NCBI RefSeq assembly: GCF_001638985.1
Contig: NW_017265168.1
Location: 248,001 to 312,000, forward strand
From: Phycomyces blakesleeanus NRRL 1555(-)
Taxonomy: Eukaryota > Mucoromycota > Mucoromycetes > Mucorales > Phycomycetaceae
DNA length: 64,000 nucleotides
Reading direction: 5' to 3'
Both the position numbers and the translations under genes were made by a program. The notes beneath the pieces were generated by a model. That model saw nothing but the letters and a program-made list of their open reading frames with translations. It was not told the DNA's origin and ran no database searches. Positions 46,351 to 58,052 of the stretch are shown in pieces (the stretch's first letter is position 1; the number at the start of each line of letters is the position of its first letter).

Positions 46351-49300
46351 TTGCATGCCAAGAATGCAATGGTGCCACGAATTGCAAAAAAACCAAAGTA
46401 TGCAAGAGTGGCATTCTTTGCTTCAAAAGTCCATGACCAAACCACTTTCAGTATAACCAAAAACATAAAAACGTGTTGGCTTTGTAGAAAGAACTTCAGT
46501 CAAGAGTGGAAACTTAGATGCCATCTACAAAAGTTTCATGCATCAGAAGATTTCACAAACAACAGCCCAATTGAAAATCTCGAAGATGTTCCTGATTGCA
46601 AAATCAATGAATCTCCTGTTCCTGAAAATGAAGATTCATTGTGTGAAGACAAAGACACCAATTCTACTGTAAAAAGTAGGATGGACACTGAGCTTGACAA
46701 CAATGCCAGCAAAATTGACAAAAGTGCCAGCAAAATGGACAATTCTGACAACAGCAGCAATATTGACATGGAGAAAGTAAGTCATTCCCTGGATGATGCA
46801 GGCCCAGCTAACTTTTTATATGCACACATCTGGGATAGCATGATATCTTCTGTAACCAACCTTGACTCACTCATAGATGAAAATGTTGATTGGCTTGACA
46901 GCTTACTTGGAGCATGCTCAACCTGGAATTTTAATATCTTGACTACTTACCCATTTCCAGACCTTCAGTCAATGGTGTTATTTGCTCTGGTAAATGGTGA
47001 CAACGATATGTTCTCTTGTAGAATCTTGAAAAGGATTGTTTTGACCATTAGACTTATCCTAAAGCTGCAAGAGGAAGCCAACACAAACAGATCATCTTTC
47101 AAGCTACCCCGTTTGGATGCACTCTTGAACTACCAGAGCAGAAAGAAGTCCAAGCTCCCTGTACTCACTTCGACACCCGTGACAATCGATTTGCCTAAAA
47201 ACAAGTCTGTCTTAGCATATGTAAACATGCCCTCAGATCACTTGAAGTTACTTGCCACGAACTCTGTGAAAGCAAAGTTCATGTTTGCTATGCCTGATTG
47301 TATGGCAGACTAGTTTGTATGCTTACAGTAAGGCAAGAAATAGAGAACACACAAGAATTTCCAGCAGCTGATGTTTACACACAACAAGATAGACTTTTGG
47401 TCTGGGGATGTTGTTGAGTTTGCTGGTGGCTCTGCCAATGCTCATTTTTTGGTAAGGGCTTTTTATATGATAGACATCTCTGCTGTGTATCCTCAAGATT
47501 ATAATGTTTTGCTCCCTGAAAACAATCATTTTGCTCACATCGAAACTAAGCGTATCAGTATGAGAGTTAAGAAATTACTCTGGGTTGATGCTTCTTCTAT
47601 TCATATTGACTTTTGCTTCAGTGTGTTCCCAGAGAAGATTGATCCTGTACTTCCAGTCCACCGGTCTTTGCTTCTAGTCTCCCATTTCCTGAAACGACAT
47701 ATCTCTCAAGGTCCTGACAATCCAAATAACAAAAACCGTTTTTACAAGGTCAGGATTGCTCCAATAACATGTCAGGAAGCCAGTCAAAGCAGTACAATCT
47801 TTACAAAAGTTGGTCTATAAAGTGTGCAGCTCTTTTCTTTGAAGAGAGGTCTTCGATAGAGAACATCTACTTCCTATCTGCAATCCCAAAGAAAGATGGT
47901 GCAAGTGGAATGTCATTGCTTCCTGTCTTTGTCAAAGACCTCAAGATGCTTGAAAACGGACTGGTGATGTTCTCAGCTGAAGACAACAAACACGTCTTAG
48001 TCGTAGCACCACTCCTTTGGATTGAGGCTGACACACCATGCCATTCTGAGCTCTGTGGTTTACGTGCCCCTACTTGTCTGTATCCATGCTGGAAATGCTA
48101 CGTGGTGTTACAAAGAACCGCAGAAAAATTGAAGGATGAGATACACTATACGGGTAGTCATGCTAGCAAAATCAAGAAACATTACCAGATTGCTGCATCT
48201 ACCTCAGATAGAAGTTCAACTATACCAGATGCTCCCTCAACTGGTAAAAATTTTAAGGCAAGTGAACTAAGCTTCAGATATAGGGCAATGGATGTAGTGT
48301 TAGATCTGGATTCGTTTGATCCATTGACCAATACACCTATAGAAATACTACATAACATTCTTCTTGGTGTTGCAAAGTATTTGGTAACCGATTTGGTAAA
48401 GGTTGTTCTAAAGGGACACCCCAGTTTACTGAACAAGCTAATGGACTCTTTGAAGGAATATGAGAAGTTTCAAGATTTATCACAAAAGTTTACTAGACTC
48501 CTAAGACATTGCAGCTTGTTCCTTGGAAGAGATTTTAAGATTCTTGTACAAATCCTTCCCATTGTCTTGGCTACCAAGTTTTTAAATGATAATGAATTCT
48601 TTCTCATAGCCCCATGTTTTGTCTATCTTGGCCATCTTTGTTCCCTGGTATTTGTTAGAGCAGTTAAGTACAATTATAATTCTTATATAGCCAAAGTTAA
48701 AAATACAGTTACTAGTCTGATCCAAAAACTATATTTTTATGACAAGAATTATAGTATTGAGTGTCATAAGCTGTATATCTCAAAGCTTAAATTACATCTG
48801 CTCACTCATCTTCTCAACAACCTTTGAAGATTTAGAACTGCTTTACATTACAAAACCAAAAAAGGTGAGCAGTTTAACAAACACATTCGTGAGCACCTAA
48901 TACATACAAATAGGTTAAGCACCTCAAGAGACGTATGTCTCATATTCATCAAGCAAGCAGTTATGAGACATGTCATTGATGGTGGCTCATGGATGAACAA
49001 AGGCAGCCAGAGATAGCATTTTTTTAGTGATACTGCAGTGTTCCTTCACAAAAATTTTGACAAGAGCTTCTGGGATATCTTGTATGGCAGATCAAGAGAC
49101 TTTGCTAATAACAACAACATTGACAATATTGCAGATCTCTCACCTGGTAATAATACCTTTGGAGTATTTGCACTTGAGGAGAGTAGAGATCAGCCAGTCC
49201 ATTATATTATTGGAAAGGTCTCCTCTCTGAGAGTAGAACACTACAGAGTTGAGAGTAGTGCCCATGGTTAAGAGAACATCTTTCTCTGCGCACAAAGGTT

Positions 49301-49452
49301 CTTTAATGATCTAACTACTCCACTCGATCAATTGACAATAATTTGCAAGCTTGACATGCACACTTTTTATGACAATAAGCTTGTAATTAATCTTAACAAG
49401 TTTGGATCATATCAGTTCTTTGCCTCTCAGGTGTACAATTGGCAGTATTAAT
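46351..49452 (+). pseudogene. C2H2-finger Plavaka-like CACTA transposase, decayed
   Basis: The N-terminus has CWLCRKNFSQEWKLRCHLQK followed by H, a C2H2 finger, then a D/N/S-rich spacer with KIDKSASKMDNSDNSSNID. The conserved body follows: LAYVNMPSDHLKLLATN, FWSGDVVEFAGG, FYKVRIAPI, LLPVFVKDLKMLENG, LWIEADTPCHSELCG, CLYPCWKCYVVL, TPIEILHNILLGVAKYLV and, near the end, REHLIHTNRLSTSRDVCL. The IEADTPCHSELCG, PCWKC and PIEILH...LLG blocks identify the Plavaka-type branch of fungal CACTA transposases. Stops (near 47315-47345, 48825, 49013 and 49268) and frame changes near 47770 make it a pseudogene. It ends at a TAA about 90 bp before the Tc1 insertion. Confidence 0.75.
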
Positions 49453-49541
49453 TAAAATTTATATCAATAAATATTTTTTTAATAAAAATTCTTGATTTTT
49501 ACTAAGTTATTTTTTGTTTTTGGTAAAACTCCAAGAATATA

Positions 49542-50886
49542 CAGACCCATATCAGTACTGAATAAAATTTTAAGATTCCGCCAAATCAAGGCATTACCAT
49601 TACACTACCTTTTATTTATTTTTGCAAAGCTTTTCCTCATTCGAATCTCACCATGTCTCACCAAAACAAAAAGCAAACTCTTCCCAAACGAAAGCAGCTT
49701 TCAGATTATCAAAGAGGACTGATAATTGGTGATGCTATAGTAAATGGCACTGCTGCTGAAATTTCTGAGAAGAATGGTATACCTCTAGCAATGGTGTATT
49801 CCACAATCAATAGATGGAGAGATACTGGAACCATATTTCCTGATAAGCGAAAAGGAACTTTGAAGATAATGGATGAGCGAGATGAGTGTCACTTGATTAA
49901 TGAGATGAAGACGAATCGTGAGACAACACTTGGGGGTCTTACTACCTTCATGTCTGACACCCTAGGGCATCTCATCTCCAAGTCTACCATTCGTTGAACT
50001 ATTCGTAGATCTAGATTGTCTTCTTGTAAAGTTGTATACAAGGCACTGCGACCAAAAGCACACAAGAAGAAGCGGTTGGCATTTGCTAATCATGTCAGAG
50101 AGACCAATCAGAGATGGGATCGCATCATCTGGAGCGATGAGTCAAGGTTTATGCTTTTCAGCAGAGATGGCAATACTAGAGTATGGCGGTATCCTCAAGA
50201 AAAATACAGAGAAGAGTTCATTAGACCAAGACTGCAGTGTGGCGGAGGCTCCATTATAGTTTGGGGCTGTGTATGGGCAGGAGGAGTTGGCCCATTGAAA
50301 ACTATAAAGAACACACTTGACCAGTATGCATATATGAACTTAATGAAAAGGAAGCTTCTTCCATTTATGGAATCTCTTAGTGAGAACAATGATGGGGAGT
50401 TTATCTACCAAGAAGATAATGCTCCTTGTCATAAGTCTAAGCTTGCAGAAGAGTGGAAGAAGCATCAGAACTTCCCAGTGATGGTATGGCCGCCGAACAG
50501 TCCAGATCTCAGCCCCATACAGAATTTATGGGCATATCTTACCAGAAAAGTGAATGCCAGAGTCCCCTTTCCAAAAAATCTTAATAAGCTGGAGAGGGCT
50601 ATTCATAATGAACAGAAGAATATTCCGGCTGACATTTGCAAGACACATTGCATGTCAATGCCTAATCGCTTACATGAGATGAAGAAGGCTCGTGGAGGGT
50701 CAACACATTATTAATTTTTTTAATAAATTTACTTTTTATTTTTTTAAGAGCCATATCTTAGTATATATATGTTTTCAAACATGGGATGTTAAGTGAATAT
50801 AGATAAACTAGTGTAAGAATGTTAAAGAAGTTGATGCCTTGATTTGGCGGAATCTTAAAATTTTATTCAGTACTGATATGGGTCTG
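49542..50886 (+). mobile_element. Tc1/mariner-family element with perfect 53-bp terminal inverted repeats
   Basis: The left repeat 49542-49594 and right repeat 50834-50886 are exact reverse complements over 53 bp, starting CAGACCCATATCAGTACTG. TA flanks both ends (49540-49541 and 50887-50888). The element is 1345 bp and carries one transposase frame. Perfect repeats suggest a young insertion, although its transposase is damaged. Confidence 0.95.
49653..50714 (+). pseudogene. Tc1-type transposase, one stop codon and DD34Q triad
   Basis: The 353-codon frame from the ATG at 49653 has an N-terminal helix-turn-helix (LSDYQRGLIIGDAIVNGTA, then INRWRDTG). The catalytic core follows with WSDESRF (first aspartate), YQEDNAPCH (second aspartate) and SPDLSPIQNLW 34 residues later. 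That last position is glutamate (PIENLW) in active DD34E enzymes but is glutamine here. A TGA at 49996-49998 replaces what is probably an arginine codon in a TIR-R context. The protein would bind the inverted repeats and insert at TA, but with these two lesions this copy should be inactive and mobilised only in trans. Confidence 0.9.
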
Positions 50887-51293
50887 TATATATATAGATG
50901 CATACATTTTCAAATTTATCTAATGCAGACATAATATCTCAGAAAATTGCTCTAAATTGATATTCCAAAAAGTTCAGATTTTTTAAACCAATCAAAATGC
51001 TTGGGAGTAAATCAAATCTATATTTGATATCAAAAATCTCCCGTGGTGTAATTGGTCTCTTGTATATGTTTTGGGTGTTTAAGATAGTAGATATACTTAT
51101 AAAAATATTACTAGATAACTAGCATTTAAGATATATTAATGTAACTATTCTTTTAACCAGAAATCAAATATCAACTTGTATAAATAGTTGAAAAATATAT
51201 TTAATAAAAAGCCTATTTTATTCTATCTAAAAACTATTTATAAACTTGACAATCCTCTGTGGTATTGATTCTGCAACTTAGTTACAAATGCTA
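50887..51293. repeat. Old repeat, left half, interrupted by element H
   Basis: Positions 51240-51293, reversed, read TAGCATTTGTAACTAAGTTG and then AATCAATACCACAGAGGATTG. The unbroken relative is at 14690-14790. The other half lies at 62974-63030 beyond element H. The 350 bp before it are AT-rich and non-coding. Confidence 0.75.
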
Positions 51294-52075
51294 CACTGGA
51301 AAAATGACCTGACATACGTATGTGTAAAGGCGTAGTTACTCAGGTGTCAAGACGGGGTTTAACATTGAGTCCAGATACATATCACCATGTAACAAGTTCG
51401 TCTTAGCACCATGTGCCATGACCAGCTATACACATGTGTGGGGTCAAATAAAAATGCCGGGGATATAGTTCTTTAGCACTTTTGGTGTGTTGATCTGACT
51501 TGGGATATTGAAAAGAGTTTTTTGAAACCAAGGTTTTATTTTTATATGTTTTATATGGAGCTTTAAAGGTGGATAATATATTTATTTTCGATCTTGACAC
51601 AGTAGTATAGTTCAACATTACACCTCTTCATTATCTTTTATATCCAATTAAATTCAATACTTGAGCAATTCTTTGGATTCTGAACCATAGTATAGTTCAA
51701 TCGTTTTTATTTTAATTTCAGAAATTGTTTTATTGGTAAAAGTTTATAATAGTATTTATTTGGAAAGAACAGAATGTTTCTAGAACTATAACAATCTTAT
51801 AGTATTGATTTATTGGATATCCGTTATTGCTTCTACTGGTTTGCTTGATACTGTTTGAATAAAATAATTATCTACAGAAAAGAAATACCTGAAAATATAA
51901 AAAGAAAGCAGACTGTTTGTTGAAATACAACAGTCTTTAAGAAGCATAGAAAAATTATTAGCTATGTGTGCTGGGTACTACATTTAATGTAGTATGCTTT
52001 TACATTTTGTGTACACTTTTATACTTACATTGTAAATATTGGAAAAGAGCAAGCAAAAAATAGATGTCAATATTG
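51294..52075. other. Element H left subterminal region
   Basis: Non-coding, about 780 bp, the same length as in element C. A block around 51750-51860 recalls 16935-17040 and 4700-4800. Confidence 0.5.
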
Positions 52076-52705
52076 CTAATCCATGGTGTTCCTTATGATA
52101 TCTTTCACTATAAAAACAACGAAAAACATTAATTTTTATGAATCAAATAAAATAATAAATAATTTACATACCAGTAGCAAGAATATATATTAACAGAGAT
52201 AGATTGTCTTTGTAAACACTTGATAGAACTCTAGTGAAAAATAATAATATTTTATGTTAACATATTATAATATTAATATAACTAAAATAAAAAATAAAGT
52301 AGTGATCCTTACTATGTAATGTCATTTCCAGCTGTATAATGTAAGGGAAATCAAAGACGGGATCAACAATGTTCATCTATAATAAGACTTCATTTTAGTA
52401 AGATACATGTCAAAATAATATATATATATATATATACTACCTTGATGTTTTTAACCAAATTCATTTGTAGCAGTTATTCTTGATGATCAAGTCTGTAATA
52501 AAAAAAACAAGTCAGAAGAATTTTTATAGATGTCAATTTTGCAAAATATAATATTGACCTTTGTTAATCTGGACAGCGATTGTGAAATGAATGCATTTAA
52601 ATGAGAGCAAACGAGTATCTATTATGATAATAAAAGAATATATTAATTTTTATTGTTTATAAAAAAGTATTTAATAAAGAAGTGTGTTACCAGAAAAAAA
52701 GCCAC
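52076..52705 (-). pseudogene. Micro-gene copy H, decayed
   Basis: Exon-like blocks line up with the 93-residue gene of element C. They are GFFS before GTAAC at about 52690; DTRLLS near 52555-52620; a broken third and fourth exon (stops inside); VLSSVYKDN...LAT before GTATGTAAAT near 52185-52230; and VKDIIRNTMD-stop at 52076-52108. Splice borders are mostly kept but several exons carry stops, so the copy is dead. Confidence 0.5.
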
Positions 52706-53131
52706 TAATATAATAATGACAAACGTTGGAAAAGAGGAAAGAAGCAGAAAAGAAGAAAGAAAAAGACGTAAATTTTTTTTCCGCGTTTGAAACAAAATAC
52801 CAAAAAGCTTATCCAATAAACGATAGCAAAAAAAAACTGAAAAGAGGTGATCAATTGAGGTCAAAAAATGTATCAAGGCCGATTTGCATCTCAGTGTTTC
52901 AAGAAGTTGTCTTTGAAGTGTTCCTGAAGCATCACTACCGCCTATAAATACTTAATATTTCTACTTGCAATTCAATGTCACTCACTCTTGATTATATCAT
53001 CTCAACAAATCTACGTTGCGAATTTATTGTAATTTACATAACAAAATAGATGGATTGTCTCTTACAAAAGAGAATAAAAAAGAAAAAGAACTAATATTAA
53101 CAATTGAAAATATTATAATGTATTACAGATA

Positions 53132-53774
53132 ATGCCTACCCCCCAACCGCAGACTCGCTCCTTCTCTTGCTAGCACTGATGTCCAGTTGCTACAAGCTTT
53201 GAATGCGATGAAAGAAGAGATGAAGGCCATGAAGGATAAGATCACATTGATGGATACAAGAATCGGTGCAGTGATCACCGGTAACACAACCGCCATTAAT
53301 GGCATTGATGCCTTGTCTGCCCTCCCAGCATCTGCGCATGTGCCCACTAGTGTTGCATCCACTTCTGCTGCCCTTCCCATCACCAAATCAAGTGATACTA
53401 ACGCTGTATTTGTAATTATAAAGATACAAAAGACACTTGCCAATCTTGTTGCTAATTAAAATATAATAGGGATACATTCATGATTATATGTGAAACCCAA
53501 AGCTAAAATCAAGAGACCAGGCAGAAATCCAAGCAAACGCCATAAAACCAAAGTGGGCAGTTGATGTTCGTTTTGATCGCTCTCCAAATAGAGAGTTAGT
53601 CAAACAACTCTTGTATTACTTGGAAAAGAAGTTTGCTGGCACTGATATGAGGACACGCGACCTTCGTAAGTGTATATATACAAACTTCTGTAGTAGACGT
53701 CGCCAGCAAAGGGAACTTCCAGAAACAAGACGAGCCTTGAATACTAATTCAAGAAGATCTGGCCGTGAAACTGA
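53132..53774 (+). pseudogene. Companion gene copy H, exons 1-2 (5' part before the nested insertion)
   Basis: Exon 1 (53132-53411) reads MPTP, then needs a 1-nt shift in a C run to continue LASTDVQLLQALNAMKEEMK, a helical segment as in copy C. Exon 2 starts at 53470 (GYIHDYM, TGA, NPKLKSRDQAEIQ) and continues IKPKWAVDVRFDRSPN, LEKKFAGTDMRTRD and SRRSGRET. It is cut at 53774 by the nested element. Exon 2 regains its full 306 nt when the single T at 58655 is added. Exons 3-4 lie at 58727-59141. Confidence 0.8.
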
Positions 53775-54174
53775 CACTGTAGAAAAAAAAGTGCAAGTAC
53801 TCGCAGAAATAATTGCATATCTGCAAAATCCATGTAACTTTGTAAAAATCATATCAATCTTACTAAATTTAGAGTGTTATAAGCCCCTTTTAGAAGCTGT
53901 GGACCCGCAATTAATCTTTTTTTCATGTGTTAAACTCAGTCGTCTATTTTAAGTGAGAAAAAAAAGACGACTGTTCTTTTTTGTTTACAATTTTGATCAA
54001 GGTTACAAATATAGCCAATCAATCAGATATACCGTTAATTTGCATTTTCTGGTGATGCGCAATTTTAAATAAAATGATAATGACAATCAACTTCGTTGAG
54101 TAATATCTGAATAAGACGAAAGGTTTATATACATTTATTAAAAAGAAAGAGGGAAAAAAAAGAAGAAGAAAAAA

Positions 54175-57100
54175 CTACTGGTTGTGGGTCGGCAAGGGCC
54201 AGACGATATGTCTAATGGCCCCATCCTTAGTATCGTGAACGAGGCCAGCCATCCCCTTGAAGGACTTCACGTCTACTATCCTCATCTCGCCCTGCGAGTG
54301 GTTGCTCAAAACAGGGAAGAGCATGCCCAGCAAGGGCCTGACGTCAGAAAGACTCTCGGTGGCTGCAAAGAGCCTGGTCACTCCTTTGATAGTGTGGGAA
54401 AAAAATTTGTGAACAAATCCATAACTTTCAAAAAACATAATTAAATTATAACTAATATCGACTTTTAACAATGTAGAATATAACTAACAACACTTACTCC
54501 CACATATGTTTGAGCACAACAAGATTGTTAGCTCGAACATGTCTACTGTCAAAGGAGGACCAGACTCTGTAAACCACCAAGACTTTCCACATCTTCGTGG
54601 TGCAAACCACTGAGTCTTGTTCCTCAAAGGAGGAAACTCCTTCTCCTGCCCGGAAAGGCACCAACTGTTGGACGAGATCCTCCCATTCCATGCCAATGGT
54701 GTTGGCCAACTCAGCCATGCTATACCTGGTTGGACTGGACCACAGCTGAGGACCAGTAACATCATCACTTGCAACCTCGAAGTTGCTGGTCCTTCTGTCA
54801 GCTGGTCCAGTCCTGGCTGGACGGTTGCCGCGGCAGTGGCTGATGGCCGCCATCCGGAAAAGAACATTTTCCATGTTTTTTCCGGGCTCCTTCCTGGAAT
54901 TGATCGCAGAGGTATAGGCTCCGATTGTGCGTTCTATCAGACGGCAGCTGTAAGCCCACAAAGGGCCCATTTCCCGCAACATGAAACCAAGATGAACCAG
55001 CATGTGCTGGTTCATCACGAATATGTTGGATTTCAGCTTACCGTCCGAAATCTTGCACCTTAGGAAGGAGTGCCAGTGGCCAATTGTCCTATAAAACTCA
55101 TTAAAAACCGGATAGAAATATATATCTAAGTGACTTACTGCTCCACGGCAACAATGTCGCTGGTGGTGATACTCCATTGTTGGACAATGGAGCACGCCAG
55201 CACCAGGTCTCTCACAGCCTGCTTTGCATCTGCAAAGCAGAGGTGGTCGATTACCATGGTTGGTACAACAAACAAGAGGAAGTCCATCCAATTGACAGCC
55301 TTCCTCTTGCCATTCGATTCCTTCATCGACCTCCACGTACTGGTAAATGCCGTGGGTATATCTGCCCTGAATGTGCTGACTGCTTTTTCGATGTCATCTA
55401 GGCTAACATCCAGGGCAAAGGGGTACTCAAGTTGTTGCAGGCGTTCTTGGAGGTGCATTCCATGGGATTTTCTGCCCGGGCCTGCAGTCGCAGGGCAGAA
55501 TTTGCCACCAAGGGCTTGATAGAGCTGGTGCCCTGTTCCATGACCTAGGAGGTGCATCTCGTCCTGGCCGAAGAAAGCAGAACTGGTGAGTGTGGGTAAC
55601 TCTGCAAAGGCATTGTATCTCCTCCCATCAGGTCTCTAAAATGATGTTAGTGGTTTTTTTTGATATTTCATAACTTACACTTCATTCAGCTCTGCGAATA
55701 CTCCCTACATCCCTCATAGGGGCAGGACCCTCGCTCTCCAGGAAGCACATGGTCTTGGTAATGCTTTCACCACGCGCAAAACAATGGCGGCAGCCGTATT
55801 GTACATTGTGATGCATAAGGTTCATCAAGTCAGAGACAGCTGGAGTATCTCCAGTTGCCATGACAAGATGAACCTTACGCACCACATACTGGTCTCCGTC
55901 CCAGCACTTCACTCCACTTGTCTGCAAGGCTCGCAGGTCAGCAAGGATGGGCTCCACAAACGAAGCAATGTTCTTTGGGTGCTTAGGCCCTGGGATGATG
56001 GCCAGCTGCATCATGTTACCCTTCTTGTACCTAAATATATTATTTTAGTATATATAAATATACATCTAAATCAATGTGTTTTATTTACCTTTCGGCAGGG
56101 TTGATATTCATGTTAATAACATGAATGATGCTAGCTGACATGGCAGCGTCCTTGAAGGGGTTGAACTGGTCAACAAACATAGACACCACCATGTCACCCT
56201 GGCCAACAATCCCACCTGCGAGCAGTCTATGGATGCCATCTCCATCAAGGATATCCTTATGGACATTCGATTGGCCACCAGCCAAAACCTCCATGCCATA
56301 GGTGATCTTTGCCCGTTCTTCAGGGTAAGCCAACTTGAAGCGTAATTGCTCTGAGAGAGGCACTACCTGGTTTGTCTGTACAGGTGATATAGTGCCTCTC
56401 TCACGCTGGTACCATGGTCCATTGCAGTGAGGGCACACCTCATTCTCAACAATTGAGTTTCCAGGCTCAAAATCAGGGAAACGAAAGCACCCACTGGCAC
56501 ACATGTCATACACCTGTGCCTTGACTGTGTATTCTTGCTTGAGCAAGGTATCCACCTTGTAATATGACAGAAGTGAATCCGTTTTAGCTAATACAATAGT
56601 AAGTATATGTAATATAGTAGATATGTAATAGTAATAAACTTACGGGATCCACGTTCTGTCATATACTTGTTTACAATCTTGACAGACTGATCGTAGATTT
56701 CACAAGAAACACTGTTCTCAAAAAACAAGGAGAACAACTCCAGACTAACGGCCTCAGCACTGCTGTTGGGAGTGTACATTGGTACAAACTGGTCGTACTC
56801 AATGTTGGCCTGCTCTGGTTCAGCTTGGGCTATTCCTTGCTTTTGGACACGTGTGAATCCAGGACCATTCTCTAATATATTTACACAGTTAATATTTAAC
56901 ATAAACATAATCATATGTAATAATGTTATTATTAACATTTTCTTTTAATTGTTCTTACCAGAGGTGTACTCCACCTCAACATTGCTGGAATTGGCTTCCA
57001 TAGGAGAAGCGTCCTCTTCATCGGCCTCAACGTTATTAGTGGCAGCAGCCAAGAAACCATCAAAGTCAATTGAATCATCAACAGAGGCTTTATTGTTGAT

Positions 57101-57235
57101 ATCCATCATGTCGTAAGCTGGATAAGTGACATTGATATCCATTTGAGCGGGTTGTTGCTCAAAGAACGAATTGTCAAGCATATAACTGCTTGTTTCGTTT
57201 TTGGTAACAGGGTTAAGTAAGTCATTAATGTTCAT
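54175..57235 (-). CDS. Plavaka-like CACTA transposase, seven exons (897 codons, one internal TGA)
   Basis: Exons 57235-56959, 56871-56644, 56587-56089, 56030-55679, 55635-55139, 55088-54498 and 54424-54175 join through GT-AG introns with matching phases. The sum is 2694 nt. Exon 1 is acidic. Exon 3 has YDMCASGCFRF, CPHCNGPWYQRE and MFVDQFNPFKDA, with the likely first catalytic aspartate. Exon 4 has AIIPGPKHPKNIASF, ATGDTPAVSD and CRHCFARGE. Exon 5 has RRYNAFAELPTL and DEMHLLGHGTGHQLY. Exon 6 has MNQHMLVHLG and SCRLIERTIGAYTSAI. This is the Tnp2/Plavaka order. The one flaw is a TGA (55682-55684) two codons before the exon 4 donor, probably a former arginine codon. A weaker donor at GTAGGG upstream could bypass it in phase, so expression is conceivable. 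Confidence 0.8.
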
Positions 57236-57473
57236 TTTGAATTGTTGTTTTGTATTTTAAAAAAATAGGGGTGTAAGGTCGAAAAAACCACTTGGGATGT
57301 GATATTAATTTTTATTCCATCAGTTGACAGTGAAAAATTACAAGTGCGCTAATTATCATGAAATTTTTTTTAAAGGAATTCTGGCTTTTTGTTTTTTATT
57401 TTTCAGTTTTTCTTGTTGCTTTTGTTTAACTTCGTTTTTTTTTATATTTTACATCTTCTTTACAGTTCTAAAA
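57236..57473. promoter_or_regulatory. Bidirectional intergenic region of the nested Plavaka-like element
   Basis: The transposase start (57235, minus) and the accessory start (57474, plus) are 238 bp apart, so both genes must be driven from this T-rich interval. A pyrimidine-rich run (57420-57465) lies just before the plus-strand ATG, typical of AT-rich fungal promoters. Confidence 0.55.
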
Positions 57474-58052
57474 ATGTCATTGCTCGACATTGAGCAATTA
57501 AACCTTCGACTGGTGATGCTGGAGACAGCATATGCCCGGCTTGAGGCCAGGTTTGAGGCCAGGTTTGAGGCCAGGTTTGAGGCCAGGTTTGAGGCCAGGT
57601 TTGAGGGCAGTGAGGCCACCACTGAACAGCCCGTCCGAGGTAACTCTCCTGATGTGAACCGTTTGCAGCCGGTTGTTGGTGGCAACACCATCCCACGCCC
57701 TTCCCCCCAAGGACAATCTAACAGTTGGGTACTCTCAGCTGGGAGTGTTACTGCAGCCCTGGTATTACATTTTACCAGAGGTAACACCAAAGAAGCTCAG
57801 CTTCTTTACAGTGCCATTGGCAGACTTGCTCGCCAGCTTGTACAGATAACAATGTCACGCTACCATACAAATGGTATAGCTATACCATCGTGGGGTAGTC
57901 TTGCACCTAACCAGAGAAACATTCTGGTTAGAAACCTTGAGGAGAGAGCAGCCAGAAGAAATATTGCTCTTGATAGGTTTGAGAATTCCTGGGTGTTTAT
58001 CTTTGTGCTTTCTCAGAGATGGAGAACTGCTGTCTCCAGTGGAAGACAGTAA
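57474..58052 (+). CDS. Accessory gene of the nested Plavaka-like element (192 aa)
   Basis: The intact single-exon frame begins at 57474 (AAAATGTC context); an earlier in-frame ATG at 57324 would add an implausible hydrophobic leader. The N-terminus is a helix (LLDIEQLNLRLVMLETAYA) running into five EARF tetrapeptides. A polar linker with PRPSPQGQSNS follows. The C-terminal half, ALVLHFTRGNTKEAQ through IPSWGSLAPNQRNILVRNL and FENSWVFIFVLSQRW, looks folded. The W..L.P..R..L pattern is shared with the decayed gene at 39272-40302, which sits in the same divergent position. Helix-plus-repeat suggests a self-associating, perhaps DNA-binding, partner of the transposase; this is inference. No known domain is recognised. 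Confidence 0.7.
   Translation: MSLLDIEQLNLRLVMLETAYARLEARFEARFEARFEARFEARFEGSEATTEQPVRGNSPDVNRLQPVVGGNTIPRPSPQGQSNSWVLSAGSVTAALVLHFTRGNTKEAQLLYSAIGRLARQLVQITMSRYHTNGIAIPSWGSLAPNQRNILVRNLEERAARRNIALDRFENSWVFIFVLSQRWRTAVSSGRQ
57541..57600 (+). repeat. Five perfect 12-bp tandem repeats inside the accessory gene
   Basis: TTGAGGCCAGGT is repeated five times without change and in frame, encoding the EARF tetrapeptide array. Perfect identity points to recent expansion and likely length variation between copies. Confidence 0.95.

Noticed and set aside
54494..55519. Plus- and minus-strand open frames of 128-280 codons overlapping the nested transposase
   Set aside because: They are shadow frames in a less AT-rich coding region. 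The seven-exon model on the minus strand explains the segment with family motifs and correct splice phases.
57324..57473. Upstream ATG extending the accessory gene by 50 residues with a signal-like hydrophobic leader
   Set aside because: The leader is encoded by a T-rich promoter-like run, and the downstream ATG at 57474 has the better context and begins the helical domain.
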